A DNA stretch of 64,000 nucleotides from Alisma plantago-aquatica. Lineage: Eukaryota; Streptophyta; Magnoliopsida; Alismatales; Alismataceae. The notes under the pieces were generated by a model, which saw nothing but the letters and a program-made list of their open reading frames with translations, ran no database searches and was not told the origin of the DNA. Location of the stretch: the NCBI GenBank assembly GCA_963693085.1, contig OY856410.1:1391251363-1391315362 (forward strand), written 5' to 3'. Of this stretch, positions 46,163 through 58,332 are shown piece after piece; the first letter of the stretch is position 1, and every line of letters begins with the position of its first letter. The position numbers and the translations under genes are program-made.

Positions 46163-47807
46163 ATGGCATCCAATAGGAGGAAGAGGGCTGCCCTTACTAA
46201 TGCACCTTCATCTTCGTCCAACTCCTGCTTGATTCTGTTTGATAACACTTTCTTTGTCTTAAATGAGGCTCTAAATAGGCACAAGGATCTCCTTCCTAGG
46301 AACCCTTTCCCTTTTCGTCCCCTATTTGAGCCAAGATCACGAAGACTAGAGGTTATAGATAAAGTAGTGGAGTTGCTTTACAATCACCATCTCTCAACCT
46401 TGGGTGTTGAACATGCACATTTATGATGCTATAACAATTCCATCACAAGCACCAAAGTCATTCATGAATTCTATGCAAATTTATGTTGGAATTATGACAC
46501 CCTTGTACCCCCGCCTAATACTCAAGTAGTCCTCACATCTATGATAGTCATAAAGAAATTCTAAGTCTATGAGGATACCCTGAACATCGTCTTTTCAGGT
46601 ACTGAAGTAACTGACACCTGACGTAAGGACTATCTAGAGTACTTTGACTTAGTTGAGCCAGAGGCATTCTGCAAGAAATATGATCTTACTCTCCCTAATA
46701 TTCATAACTTCTTGAAGAAGCCTCAATTTCCATACAGGAAGAAGTGCACCCTTCCCTCCTCTACCTTGGACCTCAAGAAACGCATCCTTGCCCTCATCAT
46801 TAACTGCAATATTCACCCAAAGAACAATCAAATAGAGATGGAAGAAAATACTGCGGTGATCATGTATTGTCTCTTGAACAACATAGGAGTCAAGAGGGTG
46901 TGATATGTTCTCCATCATATGACCTTCTTTGACTCAGCCAAGAACTCCTATGGCACTCACCCACCCTACCCATCCATGATCTGTAGTATGTTCTAGCTTG
47001 CCACTGGCAAATCTCTTTTCCATGACCTTCACTACAAACCTTCCTGGAAAGGAGTTTGCATAACTGAGACCAATCTTCAAAAGTATATGCCCATCCTATC
47101 CTCCACCACACCTGGTGCCTCTACATCTACCTCTACCTCTACCTGAGCACCTACACCACCTCAGCCTACCCGATATGCCCGTGCCTCATTCCATGCATCC
47201 AATGAAACCCTTATGGGCTACATGATGCATCAACATGCATACAACCTTCAAGTTCAAGAGAACCTGCATCAGGACCAATGTTCCATCATGTCCAACATGA
47301 ACATGTCCTGTGAACACCCCTACCCTGCCTACCAACACTACCCAGGAGGTGATTGTGCATCCTTTGCATATAATCACTTTTACCCTACCCCTCCACCTAC
47401 ACCTTCCGCTACTACACCCTCTTGGTAGATCTACCCCTGGTGCACTGTCACTGATAGTTGGCCCCTTGGCCACTCTGCTTGCTAGCCTTGATAGTTCTGC
47501 TCCTTCTTTCCCATAGGACAATGAGCTCCATGCTCTTGGTATGTCTTGGGATGAGTAGAATGCATGTTGGCCCGGTCCCTCTGCTGATGAAGAGATGCCA
47601 GACCAGGATGATGAGGCGGATGGTGATGAGGAGGTTGATGAGGATGATGGTGATGCCTCTAATGATGGCTCTGATGGCTTTGCTGGTGACTCTGGTGATG
47701 AAGGTGATGCTGTTGCACCTTCAGACGGAGATGAAGACTATGAGCCCAAAGCCTCTAATGTTGATGATGTTGTGGATGATGTAGACATAGATGACCTAGA
47801 TGTTTAG
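46163..47807 (+). pseudogene. Extra ORF downstream of pol in element D
   Basis: A chain of open pieces encodes a basic N-terminus (MASNRRKRA, then Ser-rich), a middle part with FYANL and LPNIHNFLKKPQFPYRKK (about 46460-46900), a Tyr/Pro/His-rich part (47213-47428), and a very acidic C-terminus (47595-47807, runs of Asp and Glu). Position after RNase H matches the third ORF of SIRE-type elements. The FYANL-type middle resembles the so-called putative plant transposon protein domain. Stops near 46424, 46563, 46619, 46902, 46996 and 47144 break it. The role of this ORF is unknown in intact elements. Confidence 0.65.
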
Positions 47808-48480
47808 TTTTTCTAGTTTTTAGTCTAGATGTTGATCATATCTATCTTTCTAGGCTATTTTGTATTACAAACATCTGGGTACATGTTCTGAGTTGTACTA
47901 TTTTATCATCTAGCTTTCATCATTTTGGTTTTCTGAGAACTTGCTTTCTGGGTTGTAATCTTAATCCTTTGTACACTTACTCTTTGATTTACTATATGTC
48001 ATGAGTTGGTGCCATGTTTTATTATATTTTGGTTATGACTTAGATTGTTTGTTTCTCTCGACTCTGCTTGGTGTATGCTTTGAGGTTGCATGTTGTGCAT
48101 GTGTGCTTGGTTGTGCTTGGAGAAGACCTATTTATGTTCTCTTCTTCCCCCCCCCTCCTTTTTGATAATGTCAAAATGGGGAGAGATGTTCAATGTTTTG
48201 AAGATCAACCATATTATTTTATTGCCTATGTGATCCTTTTCTTGTTCATTATATGCTTTATCATGTGACTTGCTAAAGGACCGTATAGTATATATGTCAT
48301 GTTGTTTTGTGTAGATAGACTAACTATGCAGGTTAGAGTAAGCATAGATTGAGGGAAATCAATTCACATTGTTCAAAATCCTGAATCCCCTTGAAATTCA
48401 CAAGGCAAAGGTATAACTTCAAATATCCTTTTCAATATGATTGAGGAATGGTTTGTAATTGTCAAAAAGGGGGATAACGT
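47808..48480 (+). other. 3' untranslated region and purine tract of D
   Basis: It is a T-rich stretch with a CCCCCCCCTCC run (48147-48159). It ends in GTCAAAAAGGGGGATAACG (48461-48479), the plus-strand primer of the element. Confidence 0.7.
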
Positions 48481-49930
48481 TGATTTGAGAGTTATACATT
48501 GCCCATATTTTGATAATAACTTAACCAATCCATTCAATGTATCTAATGTGTTTGTTCAAGATTGATTTCAGGCTTTAGGTACATGAAAAGGATCAAATTA
48601 CACAAGCCCTAGTTTGTTTAAGTTCAAGTCAAAATCAATGCAAGTGTGTGTTTTTGGAAATCACTCCAAATGACCATAGATGATTTTTGTAATCACTTGC
48701 ATTGATGATATGACTTGTAACTAAGATGATAAAAATTAGGGGCACTTAATTCTATGGTTTAATCACTCCCATGTCAATTACAAAATTTGTCACAGGCTAT
48801 TTATCAGTTGAGTTGGAAACTCGACCGATCCAGTGATGGATTTTTTGAAGATGATCCATCAGTCGAGTTGCACACTCACAGAACTCAATCGACCGACTCA
48901 TTGAAAAAAACTAATTTTGGCTCATCGGTCGAGTTTCCCATAACCAACTCGACTGATAATTTGAAAATTTTCTTTGTCGGTTAGTGGATCGGTCAAGTTA
49001 CCTTTATTGAAACTTGACCGAATGTAATGTATGGAAAATGCAGAAAATATGATTATAACCTTGGTGAGTTGTCTTGAGCGAGAATAGATCTATTGTGACT
49101 TGGAAAATGGATATATTTCTCCCTTAAGTGATCCCACACTCAAGGGAATACCCCCATCTATAAATAGGATCCCTTGGATTTCATTCCAAGTTTGCTCATT
49201 CATGCTATTCTAAGTCCTTGCAATAATTGAGTGTGTTGCAACTCCTTGAGCCCCTTTCTCTCTCTAGTTTACACTTCATTTCGTGATTATGAGTGAGATA
49301 GGCCAATTGTAAGAAAGATACTTCCTTGTACTTGTAAATCTCTCATTCCATTCCATCTTCCCTACCCCTTTCCTCAATGATGCAAAGGTGAAGAAAGATA
49401 CTCCAAGTGAAGGTGGAGCTATTGCTATTCTTCTTCAAGGTTGAAGAAGAGGTGAAGATCTTCTCCAGGTGAAGGAATAGGCAAAGGCTGAAGATCCAAG
49501 AAGAGTGGGTATTTCCCTTAAGGCTGAAGACTTGTGCAAGAGTAGGTATGTCCTTGGAAGAAGACGGAAGACTCTTGCAAAGTGGGTAAGTCCTTGGTAA
49601 GGTGGAAGACCCTTTGTATTTGAATAGGTAAGTCCTTTGGTGGTCTTGTAATGTAACTCTTATTGGTGAATATATAGAGAAAAGCACTTGCAAAGTTCTT
49701 GAGGTTGACCTTTCTAGGTAGTGGACTGACTCTCTCCTAGTTTGGAGAGTGGAACCACTAAATGACCTTGTCAAGTGCTTGTTCCATTTTCTCTCATCCT
49801 TGCCATGATTTTTAGTTAGGACTTCAAATTGCACTTAAGCTATTGGTTTTGATTGATATAATTTGAAGGTCTAATCTACCTTGTGAGAATTTTTGAAACT
49901 CTATTCACCCCCTCTAGATTCCTAGATCCA
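48481..49930 (+). repeat. 3' LTR of element D
   Basis: It starts TGATTTGAGAGTT after the purine tract and ends near CTCTAGATTCCTAGATCCA. The exact last base is uncertain by about 10, because the 5' LTR is not in the window. It contains four motif groups (48801-48835, 48859-48900, 48923-48958, 48984-49022), then CTATAAATAGG at about 49157-49167, and a GAAG-rich repeat stretch (49380-49620) like that of C1 and C2. Confidence 0.8.
48801..49022. promoter_or_regulatory. TCGGTCGAG inverted-pair cluster in D LTR
   Basis: There are four pairs of the type ATCAGTTGAGTT-GGA-AACTCGACCGAT. They end about 135 bp upstream of the TATA box, the same position as in C1 and C2. Confidence 0.72.
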
Positions 49931-51059
49931 AAACCTTTCCCACTCTTGGATCGACCCACCCCAGGCCGAGACACCGACCTAAAAGTTTAATTAAGGATTT
50001 CATATTTTTGAGAATACATTTTGGGTTACAACTTCTCGAACCTTATCCTTTTTCTCTCATGGTGAGCCCTCTCTTTAGGGGAGCCTCTCTATGTGGAACC
50101 CTCTCTAAGGGTTTCAGTCCCTGTAGTGGACGTTCATAAGTGATTTTCTAGACTTGATCACTTGTCATTCCCATAATGACTTATTTGCACCCCCCATGGT
50201 CTTTAACTCACTAGAGGTATTTCATTTAGTGTTTGAGCAAGTTATATGCACAAAATGAGTGTTCATAAGGTTTTTATGTTTCTTAAAGCTTTTTATCATT
50301 AATGCCTTGCCGCACATGCACATACGCATGGGATACCGAGTCACCTAACTCATTTATCCCACATGAACATAAGTATGGGAGATTGAATCACCTAAGTCAT
50401 TTTTATTTTTCTTCTTCCTTTTCACCATAATAAGGTTCATACAGATAGGGTTACCATTTTAACCATTCTACTCCCATTTCCCAGGATTAGGATTTTATGT
50501 TAGGGTTAGAGGCTAAAACCTACATCTTAGAGTTTCTATGTCCCTTGACCCACTAGGGTTTTCCTAAACCAACCCTAGTTCCACTAATATTACCCTCAAA
50601 ACGAAATCCCACAAGACATTTTTATTTTCTTTATCATTATCTGGACATTTCATGTACATAATTATTTCCTCATTACATGTACATTAATATTTCCATATAA
50701 CACATACATTAATTGGCTAAGGATGCCTTAACCCTACTTCTTCTCAATACCCTAACTTGAAATGAGGAGGGAACTTACATTTAGGGTTTATTAAGCAAGA
50801 GGATGAGATATTGTTGTATCAAGCTGAGAAGAGAACCTAAAGGTATTTTACTTTAGGAAAACCTTTCCAATTTTGTCTAGGAAGGATGCACGGGCACGAG
50901 AATCCTTGTAAGTCAACTAGCGGTGCGGAGGAATGTTTTGTCATACCACCGGTTGTGGTCCCTTCCAGATATTATCATATTTTCAAAATGACCTAATAAT
51001 TTCTTCATATTTCTACATATTGCTTGAAAATATAAACTATTAATTATTATTTGAAAAAT
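49931..51059 (-). other. Internal leader of gypsy remnant F and related repeat DNA
   Basis: This contains no coding signal. The part next to the primer site (50700-51059) resembles the leader of element E at 60050-60390, including a TTTGTCTAGGAAGGAT block at 50871 and 60224. 50040-50170 resembles part of the E LTR (CCTGTAGTGGAC and CATAATGA steps). Confidence 0.5.
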
Positions 51060-51078
51060 ATGGCGCTCTGATACCATA
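51060..51078 (-). other. Primer binding site of gypsy remnant F
   Basis: On the minus strand, ATGGTATCAGAGCGCCA follows the LTR end GGTGGTTACA, an initiator tRNA-Met type site. Confidence 0.8.
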
Positions 51079-52430
51079 TGTAACCACCTCACTTTTTAGC
51101 ATCCCCCAATTAAGGGAAGACCAAAAAAGCTAAGATTCATTACCTATATTCCCAAGGATCTTGATTTGACCAAATAATAAATAATAGCGAATAATTTTCC
51201 TTAGATTACATATTGTTTACAAAAATGCTCCTCCAAGGAGTTACATGAAATTCTATCATCAGAATTGTACATATGAGAAGAAGAATCTATCTAATTCTCC
51301 TTAAAAGTTAACTTTAATGTCTTCAAGTAATTTCATTTTCCCATCTTATCTTGATATCATCTTATCTAGCATGTACCGAAAACACCATAAAAAAACACAA
51401 ATCAACATATCAAAATATATTGTGTAGGTGGGGTTCATGCAAAAGTGTGCATATATATAACAACATATATTCACTCAATTACTTGTAAATAGTTGAACTT
51501 TCATTTTCTCCATATAATATTCCTTTAAGTCATACTCAGAGTGGCATTATAATTGAACAAAATGTAAATAAACACTCAATAGTTTAAATTTTTGATCCTC
51601 GAGAAATCCTCAAAAAACATCAAAAAACTAATGTTGGTAGTCATAAGAGTAACCACATACCTCAACGGTGATCCATGAACAATATGCAGTCGTTAAGAGT
51701 ATTATGCAATCAACATGCAAATCAAGCAATCAATTTTAATCTTCATGTATGTAAATTCGAAGTGTCACCATCAAATTAAATAGATTAAACCCTACTCAGT
51801 CATGTTTTAGGGTTTAGAGTTGATCCATGCTTAGGACATGGAATACGGGTATAAGCCCTATTTCTATTGCATGTTAACCATTAGGTGAAACCCTAATTAT
51901 ATCTAAGCTATCCTTTCATTATGATTACTTGTATTAGTTTGAGTTCATTAAGCTTATCATCTTTAACTTAAAAACCCTAATTTTGCATCATTATGATTGT
52001 GGGAATGTTAAATCACCATTATGCTCAACAATGTTATATTTACATCTCAGTGAAGTGTATTTAACATGATTAACAAACGATTCATCAAAAACTTGGATTG
52101 TTATGCTTCATATCACTGATTATCCATTTTTGGAACCCTAATTTTACCAATATATGAATTTTTAACTAAAAATACATCCAATATGCTCTTTGAATCTAAA
52201 AAGGTTAAGCTTCATCCATTAATATCATTTAAATTAGTGATGACTATTAAAATCATGAAAATAGGGTTTCTATGCATATTTTACATTAAAGATTGCATCT
52301 TTATGCACTTTGGAAAAGGAAGCATTATCAAGTCTCAGTATTATTTAATTTTGTTTCCTCTCTTTTTTATTATCATTTTTCATATATGGTTTGCCTATAT
52401 TCGAGTTACCTATAACTAGATTCGATTAAA
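51079..52430 (-). repeat. Partial 5' LTR of gypsy remnant F
   Basis: On the plus strand it begins TGTAACCACC beside the primer site and shares with the E LTR the CCCCAATTAAGG step and later AT-rich blocks with TTTAGGGTTTAGAG-type sequence. The upper end is not found; the similarity fades by about 52430. No partner LTR is seen. Confidence 0.5.
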
Positions 52431-54119
52431 TCAAGATTAATGGATCTCGGCTAATGAGGAGAGGCCACATAAGCTTCCAACTCGCCATCCAGGTTGGGTG
52501 TGGATCTAAGCCAAGTGTATAGGCTCAGGCCAATAGGGCAAACCATGCATGGGTGTATGATGTAAAGAAAAGAACAAAAAGACCATATTGTCCTCACTTC
52601 ATAATATGCAATCCATGGGTAGGCTAGTATTTTTTTTTGATATCATCTCCTTCATCCATCCTTTTCTCACTCATGAACATGTTATTGGAAATTCAACTGA
52701 CATGTTGACTTCATGCATCTAGGCGCGTTAAGGTTGGGTGATGGTGCTAGGAGCACCTTTGTGCCCTTCTAAATTCATTGGTACACTTAAATTAGTTGGA
52801 GAGGGAAAGAATTAGAAGGAGGGGATCAAGTTTTTTTAGCGACAAATAAGGGATATGGTGGTCATGATGTTGATAGATGAGCACTTTCTTGTTCCCTAGT
52901 CTTACGAAAAGGCTAATACCAGTTTGCAAGATGGTTGTGAACGCTTTTATAGGATAATGGGGTTGGAGCAGGTGTTGCCCCTACCTTCCCATAAAACTTT
53001 ATTTCTACTAAAAATTGGGGAACCCTAATCCCTCTCGAGAATAGGAAACATGGGGATAGTTTTGTCCAGTTTCATCTCCCCAACTCACTGGGTAAGTTGG
53101 TTGGCGTTAATAAAGATCGAGGAGAGAGATAGATCAAAGGACAATGTCAGTTTCCTATAGTTGAGTTGCCTATTCTGCTAACCTGAGGTTGAGGATGACA
53201 AGGCTGCCATTGGATCCAGATTTGACTACCTTGTGGTCATGCGACAAACAAAGGAACATGCCTAAGTTTCTTGATATGTATTACATGTGACAAATTATAT
53301 GTATTTGCCATTTAATCATTCACTTTAAGAAATCTATAAAAATAAATAAATTGCTCTCCTTTATCCTAATAACACCAAATTTTCAAAGGAAAATTTTATC
53401 GATTAAATCTGAGTGTGGCAAAGATTTCGTGTCAAAATATATTTCTAGATGCCCCTTTTTCTCTATCTTCAAATAGGTATATAATCCATTTATTTTGAAG
53501 TAGGTTCTTCTATCTGAATCATTTTCCACATGCCTCTAAGGACCTGCCTTTCCTATGAAATTTGGAGAACAACTCATTAAAGTCTTTCCAAACCTCTATG
53601 TATTTTGTGGGATTTATTGGGATAACTTTTATTCACTAAATTTTCTCTTTTAGCATATTATTAAATTGATTACACACACCACATGGAAAGTTCTTTTTCT
53701 TTCAAATTATAGAATTCTCTTCTTTTCATTATTATTTCCACGTATGCCAAAGACTAGGCCCATATAATACTATTTGTACCTAAAACATTGTGTTGCCAAC
53801 ATTGGCTAGATAATTACTCTTTTAATTATCTATAACACCACATGTTTTATTTCCTTTTGAAAACGTGTCCAATATTCCATAATTCCATTTTATAAAAAAA
53901 CACAAGGCTATTATCTTTTAGTTATGCACAAATCTTAGATTTCTTTAACTTGTGCCAAAAGGACCTATTTGCAAATTAAATAGTCTTGTGGGCATTTATA
54001 TGGGCCATGGGTTGTGCCCATGCCACCAAGACTGATAATTCAATTACAAAACTTACTTATCAATTAATGCCTTCATTTATATAATACAATTTTGCCAAAA
54101 TTGAGGATATAATAGATAT
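52431..54119. other. Unassigned AT-rich sequence
   Basis: No frame above 60 codons with recognisable features, no LTR ends and no tandem repeats are seen. It may be decayed internal sequence of copia element G or of F. Confidence 0.35.
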
Positions 54120-54716
54120 CTACCACGGTCTCATGCTCTATTAGTGCCCCTGCTTTATGGGAGGTGTAGATCTGACCCACTGTCGCCTGAGTCTTGTTGT
54201 CGTGTCTCTTCATTTAGTAGACTGCTCTTCAGCTAATCAACTATCAACATTTCTACCTATGTAGAATTGTTGACTGTCACAACAAGCATCTCCCAGTTGT
54301 TACGTAATGATCCTAGAAGAAGTAGCACCTACAGTTAATCATCAACTACTGTCTTCATGAACCCAAGTTATTTACAAGTCTTTAGAATTCATTCATGTGG
54401 TTAGAAACACTTGTACCATCCCAATACTTTACATTCACAAACTTTCTAACCAAGAAAGCTTTGTTTGTGGCATTCTTCTTCTTATACAATTTCTTGAGCT
54501 TTTCCCTCAGATCTTTGGTTTTGGTCTCCTATGAGATGTGGTGAAACATAGAAATATTGAGCCACTTTCACACTATTCCAACTATCTTCCTACTCAGTGT
54601 TGAATACACTCCCTGGCTTTTGTCTTTCTATCACATCATGCAAGTCATTGCAATATAGAATATCCTCCATCTTGGGTTTCCAGATCTACCAATTTATGCT
54701 CATCAACTTAACCATC
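54120..54716 (-). pseudogene. Copia gag remnant, element G
   Basis: On the minus strand, from about 54716 down, the frame reads MVKLMSINW, then WKPKMEDILYCNDLHDVIER, then in shifted frames KLKKLYKKKNATNKAFLVRK, a GTSVSNHMNEF-like step, and LLLGSLRNNWEMLVVTVNNS. This is the usual order of copia gag, lying about 60 bp after the primer site. Several frameshifts and stops break it, and the zinc knuckle and pol are not seen. The lineage differs from A and from the SIRE elements. Confidence 0.75.
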
Positions 54717-54763
54717 GTTGCATCATCATCCATCCCCATCTAGTTTTATATCTACCCAACCTA

Positions 54764-54778
54764 TGATGTGATACCACT
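54764..54778 (-). other. Primer binding site of element G, altered
   Basis: On the minus strand, AAGTGGTATCACATC follows the LTR. It resembles TGGTATCAGAGC with changes in its last bases. Confidence 0.6.
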
Positions 54779-55400
54779 TAATAGATTTATTGATGGGAAA
54801 TATGTGCATGCATGCTATGCAACCATGATGCAAAAAAAGAAAATATATCCATAAGCATTATTGATGAGCGAGTAAACCCAAGATAATAACTCCAAGAAGA
54901 TAGACGAAAGAAAGGATCAGATTTTTTTGTGGAAAACCCTCACGATATGTGAAAGAAAGTCCATGGGGAAACAATGGGTGAATCTACAATAAGAAGAAAA
55001 GATAAAATGTTTCCTCTTGGGTTTTGACCCCAAAACCGGGATAATATATCAAGAAGGAGAAATAAAAAGATACCACATCACATGGACTTTCCATGAAGAT
55101 GTCCTCTTCCATAAAGTGTAGTATTGTAGATGGTCCGAAGAAGACACCTAGATGCCTTAGCAGTCTTGCCCTGCTTCCTTTTTTTTCTTCCTTCTTCTGT
55201 TTTCTTTTCTCCCATCGCCAAGGTGTTGCCTTTTTCTGCCTTATCTTGGCGGCTTCTAATTTCAATTGGCAACTGCCCTTTGATTTTTTTGGCTACCCAA
55301 CTGCAATGCCAATGATAGGGATTTATAATCACATGTAGCCACAACAAAAATGCCCTAATGGTCTGTTGTGTCTTGGGCTGGACTTCTGCTAGGCCCAACA
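54779..55400 (-). repeat. 5' LTR of copia element G
   Basis: Read on the minus strand it starts TGTTGGGCCTAGCAGAAG and ends AATAAATCTATTA beside the primer site. It is about 622 bp long, with a TATATTATCCC-type TATA site near 55040-55050. Open frames of 80-107 codons within it are in LTR sequence and look fortuitous. None of the CGGTCG motif clusters is present. Confidence 0.75.
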
Positions 55401-57689
55401 TACTAAATCCTAGTCAAAGTTGCAATTCCAAAATACAATAATACATGAAGCTAGGATTATATTTTATAAAGGTTCTCATCATCATTTTTCATTCAAGGGT
55501 AAATGATCAACCTATTCTATGATGAACCTAAACATTTTTGACAACTCTCCAAGAGTAGGAGCACCAATTCTCAAGGGATACATGGCACCTTAGAGAATTC
55601 CTCAACATTTGATGCATCAACGATGATAACCACCTAAAAGAAATTTTATGGGGTGAACACATGTGAATGAATTCATAGGGAAACTATAAAATAAGAAAAT
55701 CTTTGATATTTGTACATTTTCAAGGAGTTGTACAAGATAGTATTTGTGCAATTATTTAGGAAAACAACATGTTTGTTGAATATGTGTTTGGCATCATTTA
55801 TTGAATATTTGGTAGCTTTTCAAATCTGTTGATGCATACTACTAGAAGAATAAAGATGGATTACTACACTTTCACAACTAGTAGATAAAAAATACATACT
55901 ACATTCACATTTTTAACCTTAAAGGGTCAGCTGAAACCTTGAAACTCATGAACAGATGAAAGAAGTTGGTCATATGTATCAATAGCTGATATCATAGAAT
56001 GTATCATCTAAAACCAACATGTATTTTACCATGGGCGTTTTTATCAGCAAGAGGCAGAGATCTTACCTCCTTCTTTAGTACAAAATAAATATTAAAAGGC
56101 TCATCAGATGACACATGCAATCAATTATACATCTCTTACTGGGTCTTGAATTAGGGGATACATCATCAGCACAAGTCTTTAATGCTTACATAGTTCCATA
56201 AGGCTGTTTTGAAGTTTACAAGAGTAATGTTCTGAGAACTTAAAAAGAAAATCTATGATATCATTAGCACCATTAATGATTTCTTCCTTTTTAAGAGATA
56301 TCAAATAGCATGCAACACAATCCTAAAGCATGCAAAAAACATTAAAGGAAATAGTCTAGAACCATATTTCAAATCATATTATAGACTATAAGATATGTTT
56401 AGAAAATGTAACAAAACAATAAGGTTTCCACATAAAAGCATCAAAAATATTGACCACTAAAATATACTACCTAAAAGTACCATTTTAGCAGCCTTGAATC
56501 CACATGATAGTCTAGTTTACGTTCATATAGGGCTAAATACTTTTGAGTTCACTTTGATAATTACTCTAAAATTTTTATATTTGAAACAATGAAGATGTAA
56601 ACATGTATGCATTGGACCTAAAACAAACTAAAAATGTGTACGCTCTGCAACAAGACTAATATTCAGTAAATAAGAAGAATGTTAGAAGAGAAACTTTTCA
56701 GGAAGGATATTCACCATATAAGTACATATGCAAATAATACCGAGAATGACGAAGTGAAACATTTCGCTTTTACAATGAAGTTCTTGCAAGATAAAAAGGC
56801 CCCAATCACTTCCAGAGAAATATATTTCAATCTGGATTTCTTATTTGAATATGATTCATGGGTTTTTTTGGAACATGTATGGAAGCATTGTTGTTGATGG
56901 ACTAGTACTCCTTGTTTGTATACAAGCATAAGACAAGAAACTTGTTTTTATAATATCTTCTCTTCTATAGGGATTGATAATATGTAGCATTGCACTATTT
57001 ATATCATTTTGAGCACTTATATTTCTTGACTTTTTGCTAGAATATTACCTTATTTGTATAACATCCTTTATACAAGTTGAATAACATACTTGTATGAGTA
57101 ATTAGGTCAATAAAATTTAGTTTGATCTACTATATCATAATAAGAGAAACAAATGGGAGTTTTCACTTTAACTCTCATTAATTCATTATATCCATTTGTA
57201 GGATTTGATACATTCTTTTATATGAAATATATGTCAAACTAGTATGTATTGATATCTTTTCTCAAATTTTTCCTACACAGGTCTTCCCTAGACCATGGAC
57301 CACCAACTTGGTATCCTGCAACAACGTCGACATGTGGAACGTGCTTTTGAGAACCTAGAATCGTGCTATATTTTTAGGAATGGCAATTGAAATGAGGTCC
57401 TCTACCACGACTTTACAATTCTATGGGCTAGATGAGGGCATATCATGTATATGGGAATTTAGAAGATATTACATCTAATACTTGTATACATGACATTGTT
57501 TTATGGTTGTGTCAATCACGTTTAGATGTATATCTCATACTATGTAACATGAAACACTTGGTCATTGAAGTTTTCATGATGGGTGGAAATGATCTAATGC
57601 CCACATCAACTCATTGGACTGATGAAATAACACCATATATGATGAAAAGGTTAGAACCTCATGGTTTTGAGTTGATCAAATAGGTCATC
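55401..57689. other. Unassigned AT-rich sequence
   Basis: Two short frames (56679-56897 and 57432-57683) are open without recognisable motifs. On the minus strand, 56050-56330 shows open blocks that could be decayed exons, but I cannot name them. No repeat ends are seen. Confidence 0.35.
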
Positions 57690-57749
57690 TGTGTGGGGTA
57701 GCATATACTTATTTTTAATGGTAGCCTAATTTATCATTTTGTGATCAAT

Positions 57750-58020
57750 GCACATGTGAAATGATCCGTCCTTCTTTTTCACAAAAAGAACTCATTATTG
57801 GGTCAGATGAATCCCTTTTTTAGGAGTTCCTGTAGTTGTTTATTCAACTTGAACAACTTGGTGGGGGCCATCCTATAAGGGCCCTAAGAGATTGGTTTGT
57901 CCTAGGAGATAGCTCTATGGAGAAATCCACTTCTCTTTCGGAGAGTATGCCTAGCAAGTCATCCAGAAACACATCAGCATAGTACCTGACTACCTCTATT
58001 TCCTCTAAGGGTCACACCTA
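57750..58020 (-). pseudogene. RT N-terminus of element E
   Basis: On the minus strand the block EVDFSIELSPRTNQSLRAL, then LNNYRNS-like and RDSSDPIMSSFCEKEGR pieces, matches the start of gypsy RT (VDFSIEL-PGT-PIS, GFIRPS-SPWG, FVKKKDG in intact copies). The catalytic YxDD part is not present. Stops interrupt it. Confidence 0.7.
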
Positions 58021-58062
58021 AGGTTCTGGGTCAGTCACTACAACTGGAATGCAAAACAACCT

Positions 58063-58332
58063 TTAGCTACCATCTATTTTGCATTCATGGAGGACACATA
58101 TAGACTGGTCGAGGCATCCTTCCTTCCTCAAATGGTAAAATTCATGGAGGACACATATATACTGGTCGAGGCATCCTTCCTTCCTCAAATGGTAAAAGGT
58201 GAATAGCATGGCCTCTCTATTGTTATTTTTATCTACCTTTGCACTATAGTTATAAAGCAAATCCATTCCTATAATGACATTGAAATCATTAATATCAAGG
58301 AGGATAAAGTTGATAGGGAGTTCATTATTCAT
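58063..58332 (-). pseudogene. Protease remnant of element E with in-frame duplication
   Basis: The 89-codon minus frame contains LPINFILLDINDFNVIIGMD, matching the second half of retroviral-type aspartic protease of gypsy elements (LP-DLLVLDM-DFDVILGMDWL). The catalytic DTGA/DSGS motif lies further upstream in the element, near 58480, as DSSST-like sequence in broken context. A 57-bp unit is duplicated in tandem (58084-58140 and 58141-58197), adding 19 residues without shifting the frame. Confidence 0.75.

Larger units (their letters stand above)
31255..49930 (+). mobile_element. Element D: 5'-truncated SIRE-type copia element, hosting C1
   Basis: Integrase, RT, RNase H, an extra ORF, a purine tract and the 3' LTR are all recognisable, in the order of SIRE/Maximus copia elements. 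The 5' LTR, gag and most of the integrase are missing, and the first integrase piece is inverted. C1 (32071-44644) splits the RT. D is therefore older than C1, which is older than C2. Confidence 0.8.

Noticed and set aside
55078..55401. Overlapping frames of 61-107 codons on both strands
   Set aside because: All lie within the LTR of copia element G.
56050..56330. Minus-strand exons of a host gene
   Set aside because: Open blocks are short and in different frames, and I could not connect them to any known protein.
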